Below the pieces are notes generated by a model. The model searched no databases. It worked only from the letters and a program-made list of their open reading frames with translations, and had not been told where the DNA came from. Of a DNA stretch of 59,287 bases, positions 44,114 through 54,339 are shown piece by piece. Each line of letters opens with the position of its first letter. The stretch's first letter is position 1. The stretch is from Seonamhaeicola sediminis (GTDB lineage: Bacteria > Bacteroidota > Bacteroidia > Flavobacteriales > Flavobacteriaceae). The DNA is taken from assembly GCF_004358095.2 (NCBI RefSeq), contig NZ_SMZJ02000011.1:1-59287 (forward strand), given 5' to 3'. The position numbers and the translations under genes are program-made.

Positions 44114-46513
44114 ATGATTTTAAACACGGAATTAGAGTATAAAGGTGATTTATTCCCTTCCAGCATAATTAACTACAAGAAAGATGTTGATGTATTACAT
44201 TTTACAACATCAAATAATGTAAAACTACAACTTACTGTTTTAAGAGACAGCGTTTTAAGGTTTAGATATTCCACGGTTGGAAAGTTTAATAAAGACTTCT
44301 CTTATGCCATAGACCAAAACGCTAGCAGAGGCTATAATCATCTTGAAATTTCGGATGATGCCGAAAAATATATTGTTACTACAGCTAAGTTAATTTGTCA
44401 TATCTATAAAGTTGACTTAAGAATATCCATTCTTGATGCAAAAGATCAAACGGTTATTTGTCAAGATGAATTAGGGTTTCACTGGGAAGAAAGCTATGAA
44501 TTGGGTGGAGACATAGTGAAAATGAGTAAAGTGGCTCAAAACGGTGAAAGTTATTACGGTTTAGGTGATAAACCAGAGCACATCAATTTAAAAGGTCGTC
44601 GTTTTGAAAACTGGGCAACAGATTCTTATGCTTACGGTAAAAATACCGATCCTATATACAAAGCCATTCCTTTTTACACAGGGCTTCACAATGGAAAATC
44701 TTATGGTATTTTCTTTGATAATAGCTTTAGAACGTATTTTGATTTCTGTCAAGAACGTCGTAATGTAACCAGTTTTTGGGCTGCTGGTGGTGAAATGAAT
44801 TACTATTTCTTCTATGGTCCTAAAATGGAAGATGTTGTAGTGAGTTATACCGATTTAACTGGAACGCCTGAGTTACCGCCTTTATGGGCCTTAGGATACC
44901 ATCAGTGTAAATGGAGTTACTATCCAGAGTCAACCGTAAAAGAAATCACCAAAAAGTTTAGAGATCTAAAAATTCCATGTGATGCTATTTATTTAGATAT
45001 TGACTATATGGAAGGGTTTCGATGCTTTACATGGAGTAAAGAATATTTCCCAGAGCCAAAACGCATGGTTAAGGAATTAGCCGATGACGGTTTTAAAACC
45101 GTAGTAATTATAGACCCGGGAATAAAGATTGATATGGAATACGACGTATTTCGTGAAGGTTTGGAAAAAGACTATTTCTGTAAACGCGCCGATGGACCTT
45201 ACATGAAAGGCAAAGTATGGCCTGGGGAGTGTTATTTCCCAGATTTTACAAGACCTGAAGTGCGCGAATGGTGGGCAGGTTTATTTAAAGAATTAATTGA
45301 AGACATTGGTGTTAAAGGGGTTTGGAATGATATGAATGAGCCAGCAGTTATGGATGTTCCCGGTAAATCATTCCCTCCAGATGTGCGTCATGATTATGAT
45401 GGCAACCCGTGTTCTCACCAAAAAGCACATAACATTTATGGTATGCAAATGGCTAGAGCCACCTACCATGGTCTAAAACGATTTAACTACCCTAAGCGTC
45501 CGTTTGTTATTACACGTTCGGCTTATTCTGGCACCCAGCGCTATACCTCAACGTGGATGGGAGATAACGTAGCTACCTGGGAGCACCTACAAATTGCTAA
45601 TATCCAAGCGCAACGTCTAGCATTATCAGGATTCTCTTTTGCAGGATCTGACATTGGTGGATTTGCAGAACAACCCAATGGTGAACTTTATGCGCGTTGG
45701 ATTCAATTAGGTGTATTTCACCCATTCTGCAGAACACACTCATCAGGTGACCATGGCGATCAAGAACCTTGGGCATTTGATGATGAGATTACTGACATTG
45801 TTAGAAAATTTATTGAAATAAGATATGAATTGTTGCCGTATTTATATACAACCTTTTATCAGTATCATAGCGATAATGTACCAATGCTAAAATCATTGGT
45901 ATTATTTGATCAAGAAGATACCCAAACACACTACAGAACTGATGAGTTTATATGTGGTAACCAAATTTTAGTGTGCCCCATAAACGAGCCTAACTCTAAG
46001 GGAAGGCGTATGTACATTCCAAAAGGCGAGTGGTATAATTACTGGACTAAAGAAGTTGTTATTGGAGGCAAAGAAACATGGGTAGATGCAGACCTAGACA
46101 GTATGCCTTTGTTTGTTAAAGCAGGAGCTATTATTCCTAAATTCCCAGTACAACAATATGTTGGAGAAAAGGAGATTACCCAGTTAACGCTAGACGTTTA
46201 TTACAAAGATGGTAAAGAAGATTCTGAATTATATGAAGATGCTAATGATGGTTACGATTACACAAAGGGGCGTTACAGTTTAAAGAAATTTAATTTTGCT
46301 GGTAACGATGATAAAATGATTATCAGAATTCATAAACGCGGTCAATTCAATACCGCTTATGATACCTTTAAAATTAATATTCATGGCTTACCATTTAAGG
46401 TGAAATCTATTAAAGTAGATAATGAATATGTAGATTTGAAAGATGTTAAGTTTAAAAATAACTCGTTAGTGGTTACAAAACTGTTTACAAATTTACAGTT
46501 AAAAGCAGACTAG
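44114..46513 (+). CDS. GH31 alpha-glucosidase
   Basis: This 799-residue GH31 hydrolase has an N-terminal beta-sandwich (about 20-240), a TIM barrel with the nucleophile Asp406 in GVWNDMNEPAVMD and acid/base Asp484 in STWMGDN, then HPFCRTHS and C-terminal beta domains. There is no signal peptide, so it is probably cytoplasmic and acts on maltodextrins, fitting the adjacent glycogen genes. I chose ATG at 44114; a TTG five codons upstream is also open. Substrate preference (alpha-1,4 or alpha-1,6) cannot be read from sequence. Confidence 0.92.
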   Translation: MILNTELEYKGDLFPSSIINYKKDVDVLHFTTSNNVKLQLTVLRDSVLRFRYSTVGKFNKDFSYAIDQNASRGYNHLEISDDAEKYIVTTAKLICHIYKVDLRISILDAKDQTVICQDELGFHWEESYELGGDIVKMSKVAQNGESYYGLGDKPEHINLKGRRFENWATDSYAYGKNTDPIYKAIPFYTGLHNGKSYGIFFDNSFRTYFDFCQERRNVTSFWAAGGEMNYYFFYGPKMEDVVVSYTDLTGTPELPPLWALGYHQCKWSYYPESTVKEITKKFRDLKIPCDAIYLDIDYMEGFRCFTWSKEYFPEPKRMVKELADDGFKTVVIIDPGIKIDMEYDVFREGLEKDYFCKRADGPYMKGKVWPGECYFPDFTRPEVREWWAGLFKELIEDIGVKGVWNDMNEPAVMDVPGKSFPPDVRHDYDGNPCSHQKAHNIYGMQMARATYHGLKRFNYPKRPFVITRSAYSGTQRYTSTWMGDNVATWEHLQIANIQAQRLALSGFSFAGSDIGGFAEQPNGELYARWIQLGVFHPFCRTHSSGDHGDQEPWAFDDEITDIVRKFIEIRYELLPYLYTTFYQYHSDNVPMLKSLVLFDQEDTQTHYRTDEFICGNQILVCPINEPNSKGRRMYIPKGEWYNYWTKEVVIGGKETWVDADLDSMPLFVKAGAIIPKFPVQQYVGEKEITQLTLDVYYKDGKEDSELYEDANDGYDYTKGRYSLKKFNFAGNDDKMIIRIHKRGQFNTAYDTFKINIHGLPFKVKSIKVDNEYVDLKDVKFKNNSLVVTKLFTNLQLKAD

Positions 46514-46528
46514 CAATAAATCATATTT

Positions 46529-48352
46529 TTAATCATCAAAAGGCTTTCCTAGGTAAACTAGTTGAAAGCCTTTTTCTATTTTCATAGACTTGCTATAAGA
46601 AGATATAATTTCAAGAATACCTTTATTATCCTTTACCAGTAAAGGAATTATGTCCTCGTCATTATTGGTGATTTCAATCAATGCTTCGTAGTGTTTTCTA
46701 TCTTTAAGTTCTATTTCGTGTATTACTGGGTATTTTAAAGCCACCTCAGTTAATGAATTAAAATCATCGGTATGCGAAAAGAGTCCTTCTTTAGGGGTGC
46801 TATCGGGCTTACTCATTTCATCAGCTGTTAATAATCTAAACGACCCATTTTCTCCAAACTGTTCGCTAAATTTATTAATGGCATAATTATTTATATCGGC
46901 ACTTCCTGTAAGTGCCATTAAAAACCCAACATCATTCAACTCTATGTTATCTTCAAGTTTTACAGAATAAATATCGGTATTAATAGCTTCCAGCCCCATA
47001 TCTTGAGCTTCTTTTACATTGTATTGGTTACTATCAATAAGTACCACATGCCTATTATTATCAACTAAATACTTTGCAATAATTCTAGCCACAGGAGAAG
47101 CTCCTACAATTAAAACACCATATGAATGCTTTAAAAACACCCCAATCCATTTGGCAAAATAGCGTGCCGTAGTGGCGTTTAAAAGCACAGTTCCAAGCAC
47201 TACCATAAAGACAAGTGGTGTTATATATTCTGCTCCAGGAACGCCTTGGTTTGCAAGTTTACCGCCAAATAACGAGGCTATACCCGCAGCTACAATACCA
47301 CGAGGCCCTACCCAACTAATAAATAGTTTATCGTTTATTTTTAGTGTAGATTGGGTAGTACAGATAAAAACGGCTAAGGGTCTAATTATAAATACAATAG
47401 CTGCAAAAAGTATGACGGTATTCCAGTTGTAAAGCAGTAATAAATCTTCCATATTCATATTGGCTGCCAACAAGATAAATAGGATAGAAATAAGCAACAC
47501 ACTAAGTGATTCTTTGAAATATAAAATTTCCTTAATATTTTCCAATTTACCATTACCCAAAACCATTCCCATAACTACAACAGCTAGTAAACCAGACTCA
47601 TGGGCAAAAATTTCAGACTCTACAAAAACCAATAGTACCGTAGATAAAGACACCACATTGAGTAAATAATGCGGAATTAATTTCTTATTGATTACAAAAG
47701 CCAAGGCATGCGCAAATGTAAATCCAAAGGTCGTACCAAAAAGCAAAATTTTACCAAATTCAATAAGTGCGGTTTTTGTAAAACCACCCTCACCACCAAC
47801 GCTAATAAATTCAAACACCAATACAGCTACCAAAGCCCCAATAGGGTCAATTAAAATACCTTCCCATTTTAGAACCGTAGAAATATCCTTTTTTAACGGA
47901 ATATTTCTTAAAATGGGTGTAATAACGGTTGGGCCTGTAACAATAACTAAAGCTGAAAACAGAAATGATAACTCCCAATTTAGATGGAAAACAAAGTGGG
48001 CTAATACACCTGCCCCAAAAAAAGTGATGGCAGAACCCACTGTAATTAATTTTGTAATTACGGGCCCCAAACTTTTAATTTCTGCCCTTTTTAAGGTTAA
48101 GCCACCTTCAAAAAGAATAACACTTATAGCTAAAGAAACAAAGTAATATAAACCTTCACCTGGAAATAAACCTTTTTCACCATTCCATACGGGCTCAATC
48201 CATTTTTGACCATCATCACTTAGGTACTCTGCAGCTATAGGGCCTACAAACAGCCCAATTAATATTAACGGTAAAATAGCTGGAATCTTAAATTTCCATG
48301 CAAACCATTGCGCTAAAATTCCAAGAATTATTATTCCGGCAAGTTCTAACAT
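46529..48352 (-). CDS. Cation:proton antiporter with TrkA-N (RCK) domain
   Basis: This 607-residue protein has about 12-13 TM segments in residues 1-400 (CPA-family Na+/H+ exchanger fold, with the conserved FEGGLTL and WVGPRGIVAA motifs typical of NhaP-type CPA1 exchangers). A cytosolic TrkA-N nucleotide-binding domain follows at about 415-540 (VLIVGASPVARIIAKYLVD, VVLIDSNQYNV). It exports Na+ or K+ in exchange for H+. It is convergent with the GH31 gene and divergent from the stress protein gene. Confidence 0.9.
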   Translation of the reverse strand: MLELAGIIILGILAQWFAWKFKIPAILPLILIGLFVGPIAAEYLSDDGQKWIEPVWNGEKGLFPGEGLYYFVSLAISVILFEGGLTLKRAEIKSLGPVITKLITVGSAITFFGAGVLAHFVFHLNWELSFLFSALVIVTGPTVITPILRNIPLKKDISTVLKWEGILIDPIGALVAVLVFEFISVGGEGGFTKTALIEFGKILLFGTTFGFTFAHALAFVINKKLIPHYLLNVVSLSTVLLVFVESEIFAHESGLLAVVVMGMVLGNGKLENIKEILYFKESLSVLLISILFILLAANMNMEDLLLLYNWNTVILFAAIVFIIRPLAVFICTTQSTLKINDKLFISWVGPRGIVAAGIASLFGGKLANQGVPGAEYITPLVFMVVLGTVLLNATTARYFAKWIGVFLKHSYGVLIVGASPVARIIAKYLVDNNRHVVLIDSNQYNVKEAQDMGLEAINTDIYSVKLEDNIELNDVGFLMALTGSADINNYAINKFSEQFGENGSFRLLTADEMSKPDSTPKEGLFSHTDDFNSLTEVALKYPVIHEIELKDRKHYEALIEITNNDEDIIPLLVKDNKGILEIISSYSKSMKIEKGFQLVYLGKPFDD

Positions 48353-48459
48353 ATAAACGTTTGTTTTATGAAGTCACTAATTTAAGTAAATCCAATCAAT
48401 TTTGTCCTTTTTAAAAAAATACTATCTTTCAACTTTATAAAAACTAACTACTAACAATT

Positions 48460-49308
48460 TTGTCCTTAAAACCATTCAAAACCATTGGTATGGGTGCTGC
48501 TTTTTCTCCCAATTTAAAAGCAAACCTTTATGAAGCTGCTCGTTTATCGCTTTTTTTTAATTGTAAATTGGTTTTAATTCATGTGGGCGAAGCTTCCGAA
48601 GACAAAACAAAAACACTTAAAGTTTTTTTGAATGCTTTTAAAAAAGACCATTTAAATTATGAAGTTGTTTTTAAACCTGGTGATCCGGTAGCGTCTATTT
48701 TATCTGCTACTAAAGAAAAACATATAGATCTTTTGATTCTTGGGGCAGTTCAAAGGGAGCGTTTTATCACATATTATGTAGGATCTATAGCCCGAAAAAT
48801 TAGCAGAAAAGCTCAATGCTCAATATTACTACTAATAAAACCTTCGGTTGAAAGAGTGCCTTGTCAACATATTGTGGTTAACGGACTTAAAGACCCCAAA
48901 ACAGAACAAACTATTACAACCGCTTTTTATGTTGGCAAACAACTAGAGACTGAAAAGATAACCATTGTTGAAGAGATTGAACAAGATCAAATACCTGTAA
49001 AGGTTGATGATGACAAATCATTAAGGAGAGCCAACATAATGAAAGAACGAATTAAACTACGTGAAAACTCTAGAATTAAAGAGATCATTGAGCATATTCC
49101 AGAAAAGTACACCAAAGATGTAACAATAAAATTGCAAGCTATTTTTGGAAAACAGGGCTACTCCATTGGTCATTATGCCCAAGTATCCAGAGCAGATTTA
49201 TTGGTAATGAATGCCCCTAGTAAAATGACGTTTTGGGATAGACTTTTTCCGCATGATATAGAACATATTTTAACCGAACTCCCAACCGATGTCCTAATTC
49301 TTCAATGA
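48460..49308 (+). CDS. Universal stress protein family protein
   Basis: In this 282-residue protein the first about 130 residues form a UspA domain, with CKLVLIHVGE at strand 2 and DLLILGAVQRE near the nucleotide-binding loop. The second half is a degenerate Usp domain that ends ILTELPTDVLILQ. The TTG start (48460) keeps the first beta strand; the next in-frame ATG (48490) would cut it. It overlaps the SulP transporter gene by 4 bp (ATGA), so the pair is one operon and the Usp domain protein may regulate the transporter. Confidence 0.8.
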   Translation: MSLKPFKTIGMGAAFSPNLKANLYEAARLSLFFNCKLVLIHVGEASEDKTKTLKVFLNAFKKDHLNYEVVFKPGDPVASILSATKEKHIDLLILGAVQRERFITYYVGSIARKISRKAQCSILLLIKPSVERVPCQHIVVNGLKDPKTEQTITTAFYVGKQLETEKITIVEEIEQDQIPVKVDDDKSLRRANIMKERIKLRENSRIKEIIEHIPEKYTKDVTIKLQAIFGKQGYSIGHYAQVSRADLLVMNAPSKMTFWDRLFPHDIEHILTELPTDVLILQ

Positions 49309-51509
49309 GTCCGAAAAAAAATAACATAAAAGAATTTTTTAAGGCCTTACCCAAAAATATATTTTCGGGCTTTGTGGTTAGTCTTATTGCTTTACCTCTT
49401 GGGCTGGGTTTAGCTATGGCTAGTGATGCACCCCCAATAGCCGGTATTATTGCAGCTATTGTTGGAGGTATTGTGGTCTCTATTGTTGGAGGGAGTCATA
49501 TTACCATTACGGGTCCGGGTAATGGTTTGGTAGGCGTACTTTTAGTGGCTATTACAACTTTGGGCTTAGATAGTGCTTATGTAGCTATTGCCTGTTCAGG
49601 CGGGTTAATAATGCTACTAGGGTTTTTTAGAATGGGTAAACTGGCCGATTTCTTTCCCTCTTCGGCCATTCAAGGTATGCTAGCTGCCATAGGACTCATC
49701 ATTCTTGGAAAACAGTTTCATATTATGTTAGCTCATAAAATAAAACGAGAAGACACCTTAGATTATCTTATTGAGATTCCGTTCACAATAAATGATGCTG
49801 TTCATTATGAAAATAAAGCCCTCATATATGCTGCTTTAGCAGGTATTTTAAGTTTGGCTATTATGCTATTTTATGCCAAACTTAGAAACAAGTTTTTTCA
49901 ACTAATTCCCGCACCCATGTGGATTGTTATTTTATCTGTAGGGTTTAGTTATTACTTTGAGTTAGTCTTGCACGAAGACAATCCTATTTCGCGCCAATAT
50001 ATGATTTCTGGCATTCCAGAAATTCAGGAAATTATTGCAGATATCCATATGCCAGTGTTTTCAAAAATTGGAACAACTACCTTTTGGACCAGTGTTTTTG
50101 CTATTACTTTAATTGCCAGTATTGAATCCCTTTTAAGCATTAAAGCAGTTGATAAACTAGACCCCGAAAAGCGTCGTTCCAATGTGAATAGAGATTTAAA
50201 AGCTCTAGGTTTAGCAACTATAGGGAGTGGTTTTTTAGGCGGGTTAAATGTGGTAACCGTAATAGCGCGCAGTTCTGTAAACGTAAATAATGGGGCAACA
50301 AATAGATCCTCTAATTTTGCACACGCCTCCTTTTTGGTGCTATTTATTGTACTATTTAGTACACAATTAACTCGTATTCCGTTACCAGCACTTATGGCTA
50401 TTTTGGTTTACACGGGTTACAAACTAGCCTCGCCAAATGTTATCAAGAAAATTTTCTCAATAGGAAAAGAGCAACTCGTTATTTTTTTTGTAACCCTTTT
50501 TGTTACCCTTAAAGTGGGCCTTATTACGGGTATTTTTGCTGGGGTTTTAACCACCTTTATCATTCACATCATCCTTAATAAAGGCATATTGTTGTTTGTA
50601 AGAAATGTTTTAAAACCCAATGTATTAATGTATCAGGAGGCTGAAGGAGATCACAGCTTTTATGTAAGTGTTAAGCATTTTTGTAGCTTCTTAAATTATT
50701 ACAAACTAAAAGACAAACTAGATAACATCCCCGAAGACCATGACGTTATTGTGGATTTCTCACTTTGTGGTTTTGTAGATCATACTGTTATGGAAAATAT
50801 GCATGACTATCAGGAACTGTTTAAAAAAAGAGGCGGGCATTTTGATGTAATTGGTTTAGATATGCACGATACCGATTCTAAGCACCCTTTTGCTTTAAGA
50901 CGATTGCTTCCCGTGCCAAACATTATTAAAAATAATTTAACCAGACGGCAAACCAGTATGGAAGAGCTGGCTAACAATTATGGCTTAAAATACCACTCTG
51001 AAAAACAAAAAGAAGTAGACCATTTAAACAGTTTCTTATTTTTTAACACCAAGCATATAGATCATATATATAACCAATTAACCTTTGAAAAAGGAGGTAT
51101 CAATCTATTTGATATTGAATTTTCTGAAGGTGAATTTATAGCCAAAGAGGTTATCAGGTCTACCATGTTATATATAAAACTTGATGTTTTTATTCCAGAG
51201 TTTACATTAGACAGAGAAGGCTTTTTAGAACGTGTTTATGCTTTTGCTGGCTTTAAGGATATTCCTATCCAAGACCACTCTGATTTTTCTAGAAGATTCT
51301 TCCTCTTAGGTGATAATGAAGCAGCCATTAAAAAACTTTTTAATGACGATTTAATTCATTTTTTTGAAAGTAATCCGTATTATCATGTTGAGTCTAACAG
51401 ATCTGCTTTATTAATATTTGGTAAAGAACGATTGGCCAGCATTAAAGAAATTAAAGGGCTTTTTGATTTTGGAAAACGCCTTAGAGACGTTATTTGCACT
51501 ATGCTATAA
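49305..51509 (+). CDS. SulP-family anion transporter with STAS domain
   Basis: This 734-residue SLC26/SulP protein has an N-terminal transport domain of 10-14 TM segments (about 15-430; SLIALPLGLGLAMASDAPP, ITITGPGNGLVG) and a STAS domain (about 440-560, VDFSLCGFVDHTVMENM). A further C-terminal about 150-residue soluble domain (KEVIRSTMLYIKLDVFIPEF ... FGKERLASIKEIK) resembles the EIIA/PtsN-like regulatory module found in some bacterial SulP proteins. Likely substrate is bicarbonate or sulfate; the sequence does not decide. It is translationally coupled to the universal stress protein gene. Confidence 0.9.
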   Translation: MSPKKNNIKEFFKALPKNIFSGFVVSLIALPLGLGLAMASDAPPIAGIIAAIVGGIVVSIVGGSHITITGPGNGLVGVLLVAITTLGLDSAYVAIACSGGLIMLLGFFRMGKLADFFPSSAIQGMLAAIGLIILGKQFHIMLAHKIKREDTLDYLIEIPFTINDAVHYENKALIYAALAGILSLAIMLFYAKLRNKFFQLIPAPMWIVILSVGFSYYFELVLHEDNPISRQYMISGIPEIQEIIADIHMPVFSKIGTTTFWTSVFAITLIASIESLLSIKAVDKLDPEKRRSNVNRDLKALGLATIGSGFLGGLNVVTVIARSSVNVNNGATNRSSNFAHASFLVLFIVLFSTQLTRIPLPALMAILVYTGYKLASPNVIKKIFSIGKEQLVIFFVTLFVTLKVGLITGIFAGVLTTFIIHIILNKGILLFVRNVLKPNVLMYQEAEGDHSFYVSVKHFCSFLNYYKLKDKLDNIPEDHDVIVDFSLCGFVDHTVMENMHDYQELFKKRGGHFDVIGLDMHDTDSKHPFALRRLLPVPNIIKNNLTRRQTSMEELANNYGLKYHSEKQKEVDHLNSFLFFNTKHIDHIYNQLTFEKGGINLFDIEFSEGEFIAKEVIRSTMLYIKLDVFIPEFTLDREGFLERVYAFAGFKDIPIQDHSDFSRRFFLLGDNEAAIKKLFNDDLIHFFESNPYYHVESNRSALLIFGKERLASIKEIKGLFDFGKRLRDVICTML

Positions 51510-51732
51510 AAAAATATAGGTTTTTGTCAAAAAAAAAACTGACTTTTTACCGAAATACAGACTGTTTTTGCTTTAAAATTTCTTAATAAATTCTTAACTT
51601 TTCTTAGGAATCGTTTAAGATTTCTTAATTTTACTCGCTAAGTGAAAGTTTATTGCTCCATGAGCTATTTTAACATTAAAAACACCTTCAAAAATAAGTG
51701 TTTATAACTACTTTTCGCTGAGAAAAAATACT

Positions 51733-52596
51733 ATGACGCTGTATCCAATAAATGCTGGAAATTTTAAATTAGATGGTGGCGCTATGTTTGGCGTGGTTCC
51801 TAAATCATTGTGGCAAAAAACAAATCCTGCCGATGCCAATAATATGATTGATATTACAGCACGCTGTTTGCTTATTGAAGACGGTGACAGATTGATTTTG
51901 ATAGACAATGGTATGGGCCATAAGCAATCAGATAAATTTTTTGGATATTACCACCTTTGGGGAGATGATTCTCTAGATGGGTCTTTAAAAAAATACGGTT
52001 TCCATAGAGATGATGTTACCGATGTGTTTATGACCCACTTGCATTTTGACCATTGCGGAGGAAGCATTCAATGGAACAAAGACCAAACGGGTTATGAGCC
52101 CGCTTTTAAAAATGCTCATTATTGGAGTAATAAAGACCATTGGCAATGGGCTACCCAACCAAACCGTAGAGAAAAAGCCTCGTTTTTAAAGGAAAATATT
52201 CTGCCTATGGAAGCCAGTGGCCAGCTTAAATTCACTGCAATTCCTAATAGTGATACGCTAAAAAATTCCGCATTGGGCTTTGATATCCTTTTTGTTGATG
52301 GCCATACTGACAAACAAATGTTGCCCATGATACAATATCAAGGTAAAACCATTGTATTTATGGCAGATTTAATACCCACAGTAGGACACTTACCGCTTCC
52401 ATATGTTATGAGTTATGATACCAGACCTCTGTTAACATTAAACGAAAAAGAAAAATTTTTAAATAATGCAGCAAATAATGGGTATTACCTGTTTTTAGAA
52501 CACGATGCCCACAACCAAATAATAACCTTAAAACACACAGAAAAAGGGGTAAAACTTAATAACGTTTTTAGCACCCAAGATATATTTCAAAATTAA
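51733..52596 (+). CDS. Metallo-beta-lactamase-fold hydrolase
   Basis: This 287-residue hydrolase has the zinc motif HLHFDH at residues 102-107 (THLHFDHCGG), a later FVDGHTDKQM and VFMADLIPT, and FLEHDAHNQ. No signal peptide is present. The layout resembles AHL-lactonase-like or alkylphosphonate-type MBL enzymes, but the substrate is unknown. It is followed 12 bp later by the S8 protease gene. The 220-bp leader (51510-51732) carries four TTCTTAA/TTCTTAG repeats (about 51580-51630) that could be an operator. Confidence 0.88.
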   Translation: MTLYPINAGNFKLDGGAMFGVVPKSLWQKTNPADANNMIDITARCLLIEDGDRLILIDNGMGHKQSDKFFGYYHLWGDDSLDGSLKKYGFHRDDVTDVFMTHLHFDHCGGSIQWNKDQTGYEPAFKNAHYWSNKDHWQWATQPNRREKASFLKENILPMEASGQLKFTAIPNSDTLKNSALGFDILFVDGHTDKQMLPMIQYQGKTIVFMADLIPTVGHLPLPYVMSYDTRPLLTLNEKEKFLNNAANNGYYLFLEHDAHNQIITLKHTEKGVKLNNVFSTQDIFQN

Positions 52597-52608
52597 ACAA
52601 AGCACACT

Positions 52609-54219
52609 ATGAGAACATTAAAAGTGTTAAGCATTTCGGCATTTTTAGCCATTATTATTTTAAGCTGTGGATCAGCCAATATCATTTCAACACCTATTGA
52701 AAATGTTGATAAAAATCCATTAAAAGTTTCAGAATTAACGAAGGCCGAAAAAGAAAATTGGGGGCATTTAGATTTAATTAAAGATACCATCCCCGGTATG
52801 AGTGTTGATAAGGCTTACGCCGAAATTATCAAAAATAGAAAAGGAAAAAAAGTTATTGTAGCCGTTATAGATTCTGGTATAGATATAGACCATGAAGATT
52901 TAGACGATGTTATTTGGGTAAACAAAGATGAAAAACCCGGTAATGGCATTGATGACGACAATAACGGATACATTGATGATATTCACGGTTGGAATTTTTT
53001 AGGAGATGGCTATGATGAGCAATTAGAGTTTGTTAGAATTCTAGCTAGTGGTGAAACCAGTCATCCAGACTACGATAGAGCTCAAGCCGAATACAACAAA
53101 GAGCACGCCAAATGGAGTGAGCGTAAAATGCGCTACGAGCAAATACTTACCCAAGTTAAGAGTGCCCATGAAACTTTAACTGACCATTTTGGAAAGAAAG
53201 ACTACACCAAAGAAGAGGTAAATGCCATTGAAACTGAGGATAAGGGGTTACAGCAGTCTGTACAGTTAGCAAAATATATGTATAGCAATGAATTAGAATC
53301 ATTAGAAGCAGCTGTTAAAGAGCTAGAAGATGGTTTAGTAAGTATTAACGATCGTTTAAACTACAACTTAAATAAAACATTTAATGGACGCGTTAATGGC
53401 GATGACCCCAATGATTTTACAACCAAATACTACGGCAATGGCAACGTAAAACCCGTAAAAAAAGACGAAAGTCATGGCACACATGTAGCAGGTATTATTG
53501 CGGCAGAACGCAACAATGGTTTAGGGGCAAATGGCGTTGCAAATAACGTAGAAATTATGTGTGTTAGAACCGTACCCAATGGTGACGAGTATGATAAAGA
53601 TGTTGCTTTATCTATACGTTATGCGGTAGATAATGGTGCCAAAGTAATTAACGGTAGTTTTGGTAAAAGTTTTTCACCCCACAGTGCTTATGTGAGAGAG
53701 GCAATTGCCTATGCCAGTGATAATGATGTGGTATTTGTACATGCTGCCGGAAATGACAGTAAAAATGTTGATACAGAGCCTAATTTTCCTGATGACAATG
53801 TAGATTATGTTGAGGTTTCAAACACCTATATTAGAGTAGGTGCTTTAGCGCCCAAATATGGTTCTAACATGTTAGCTAGTTTCTCAAACTACGGTAAGAA
53901 AAATGTCGATATTTTTGCTCCGGGAGCTTCGGTTTATTCTACCACGCCAGAGAATGAATATATGACTAAAGGCGGTACCTCAATGGCAGCTCCTGCAGTT
54001 GCTGGTATTGCAGCCTTAATTCGTTCGTATTATCCTAATTTAAGTGCTGCTCAGGTAAAGCAAATTATTATGGATTCTGGTTTGCCCATTAATACTCGAG
54101 TTATTGTTGGTGGTAATAGTGATGATATTAAACCTTTTTCAGAGGTTGTAAAATCTGGTAAAATAGCCAATGCCTACAATGCCTTAATTATGGCATCAAA
54201 GGTTTCACAAGCTAATTAA
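52609..54219 (+). CDS. S8 (subtilisin-like) serine protease, lipoprotein
   Basis: This 536-residue protein has a lipoprotein signal peptide (SISAFLAIIILSCGSAN, lipobox Cys at about 21). The catalytic triad is Asp88 in AVIDSGIDIDHED, His289 in SHGTHVAGII and Ser458 in GGTSMAAPAVAG. Between Asp and His is a roughly 100-residue charged, coiled-coil-like insertion (about 145-240) absent from classic subtilisins. A calcium-site-like segment GNGIDDDNNGYIDD follows the Asp motif. It is expected to face the periplasm or cell surface. Probably co-transcribed with the MBL gene. Confidence 0.93.
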   Translation: MRTLKVLSISAFLAIIILSCGSANIISTPIENVDKNPLKVSELTKAEKENWGHLDLIKDTIPGMSVDKAYAEIIKNRKGKKVIVAVIDSGIDIDHEDLDDVIWVNKDEKPGNGIDDDNNGYIDDIHGWNFLGDGYDEQLEFVRILASGETSHPDYDRAQAEYNKEHAKWSERKMRYEQILTQVKSAHETLTDHFGKKDYTKEEVNAIETEDKGLQQSVQLAKYMYSNELESLEAAVKELEDGLVSINDRLNYNLNKTFNGRVNGDDPNDFTTKYYGNGNVKPVKKDESHGTHVAGIIAAERNNGLGANGVANNVEIMCVRTVPNGDEYDKDVALSIRYAVDNGAKVINGSFGKSFSPHSAYVREAIAYASDNDVVFVHAAGNDSKNVDTEPNFPDDNVDYVEVSNTYIRVGALAPKYGSNMLASFSNYGKKNVDIFAPGASVYSTTPENEYMTKGGTSMAAPAVAGIAALIRSYYPNLSAAQVKQIIMDSGLPINTRVIVGGNSDDIKPFSEVVKSGKIANAYNALIMASKVSQAN

Positions 54220-54240
54220 AATTAATTCTGTAACCCAAAA

Positions 54241-54322
54241 CTGTCAGACTAAGCGCAGTTTGAGTCTTGTTTCAGGGCCTCATAATTCATGTTTGAGATG
54301 CTGAATTAAGTTCAGCATGGCA
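54241..54322. repeat. REP-like intergenic repeat with two hairpins
   Basis: CAGACT...AGTCTTG and the perfect ATGCTGAA/TTCAGCAT hairpin (54298-54318) resemble dispersed palindromic repeats of flavobacteria that I recall in the form 'gagatgctgaa...ttcagcatgac'. It occupies the gap between the S8 and M1 protease genes. Confidence 0.5.
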
Positions 54323-54339
54323 TAAAATAGTATTTATAA

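Noticed and set aside
47688-48146. 152-aa frame on the plus strand
   Set aside because: It is antisense to the antiporter gene and has the low-complexity Lys/Thr/Pro composition of a shadow frame.
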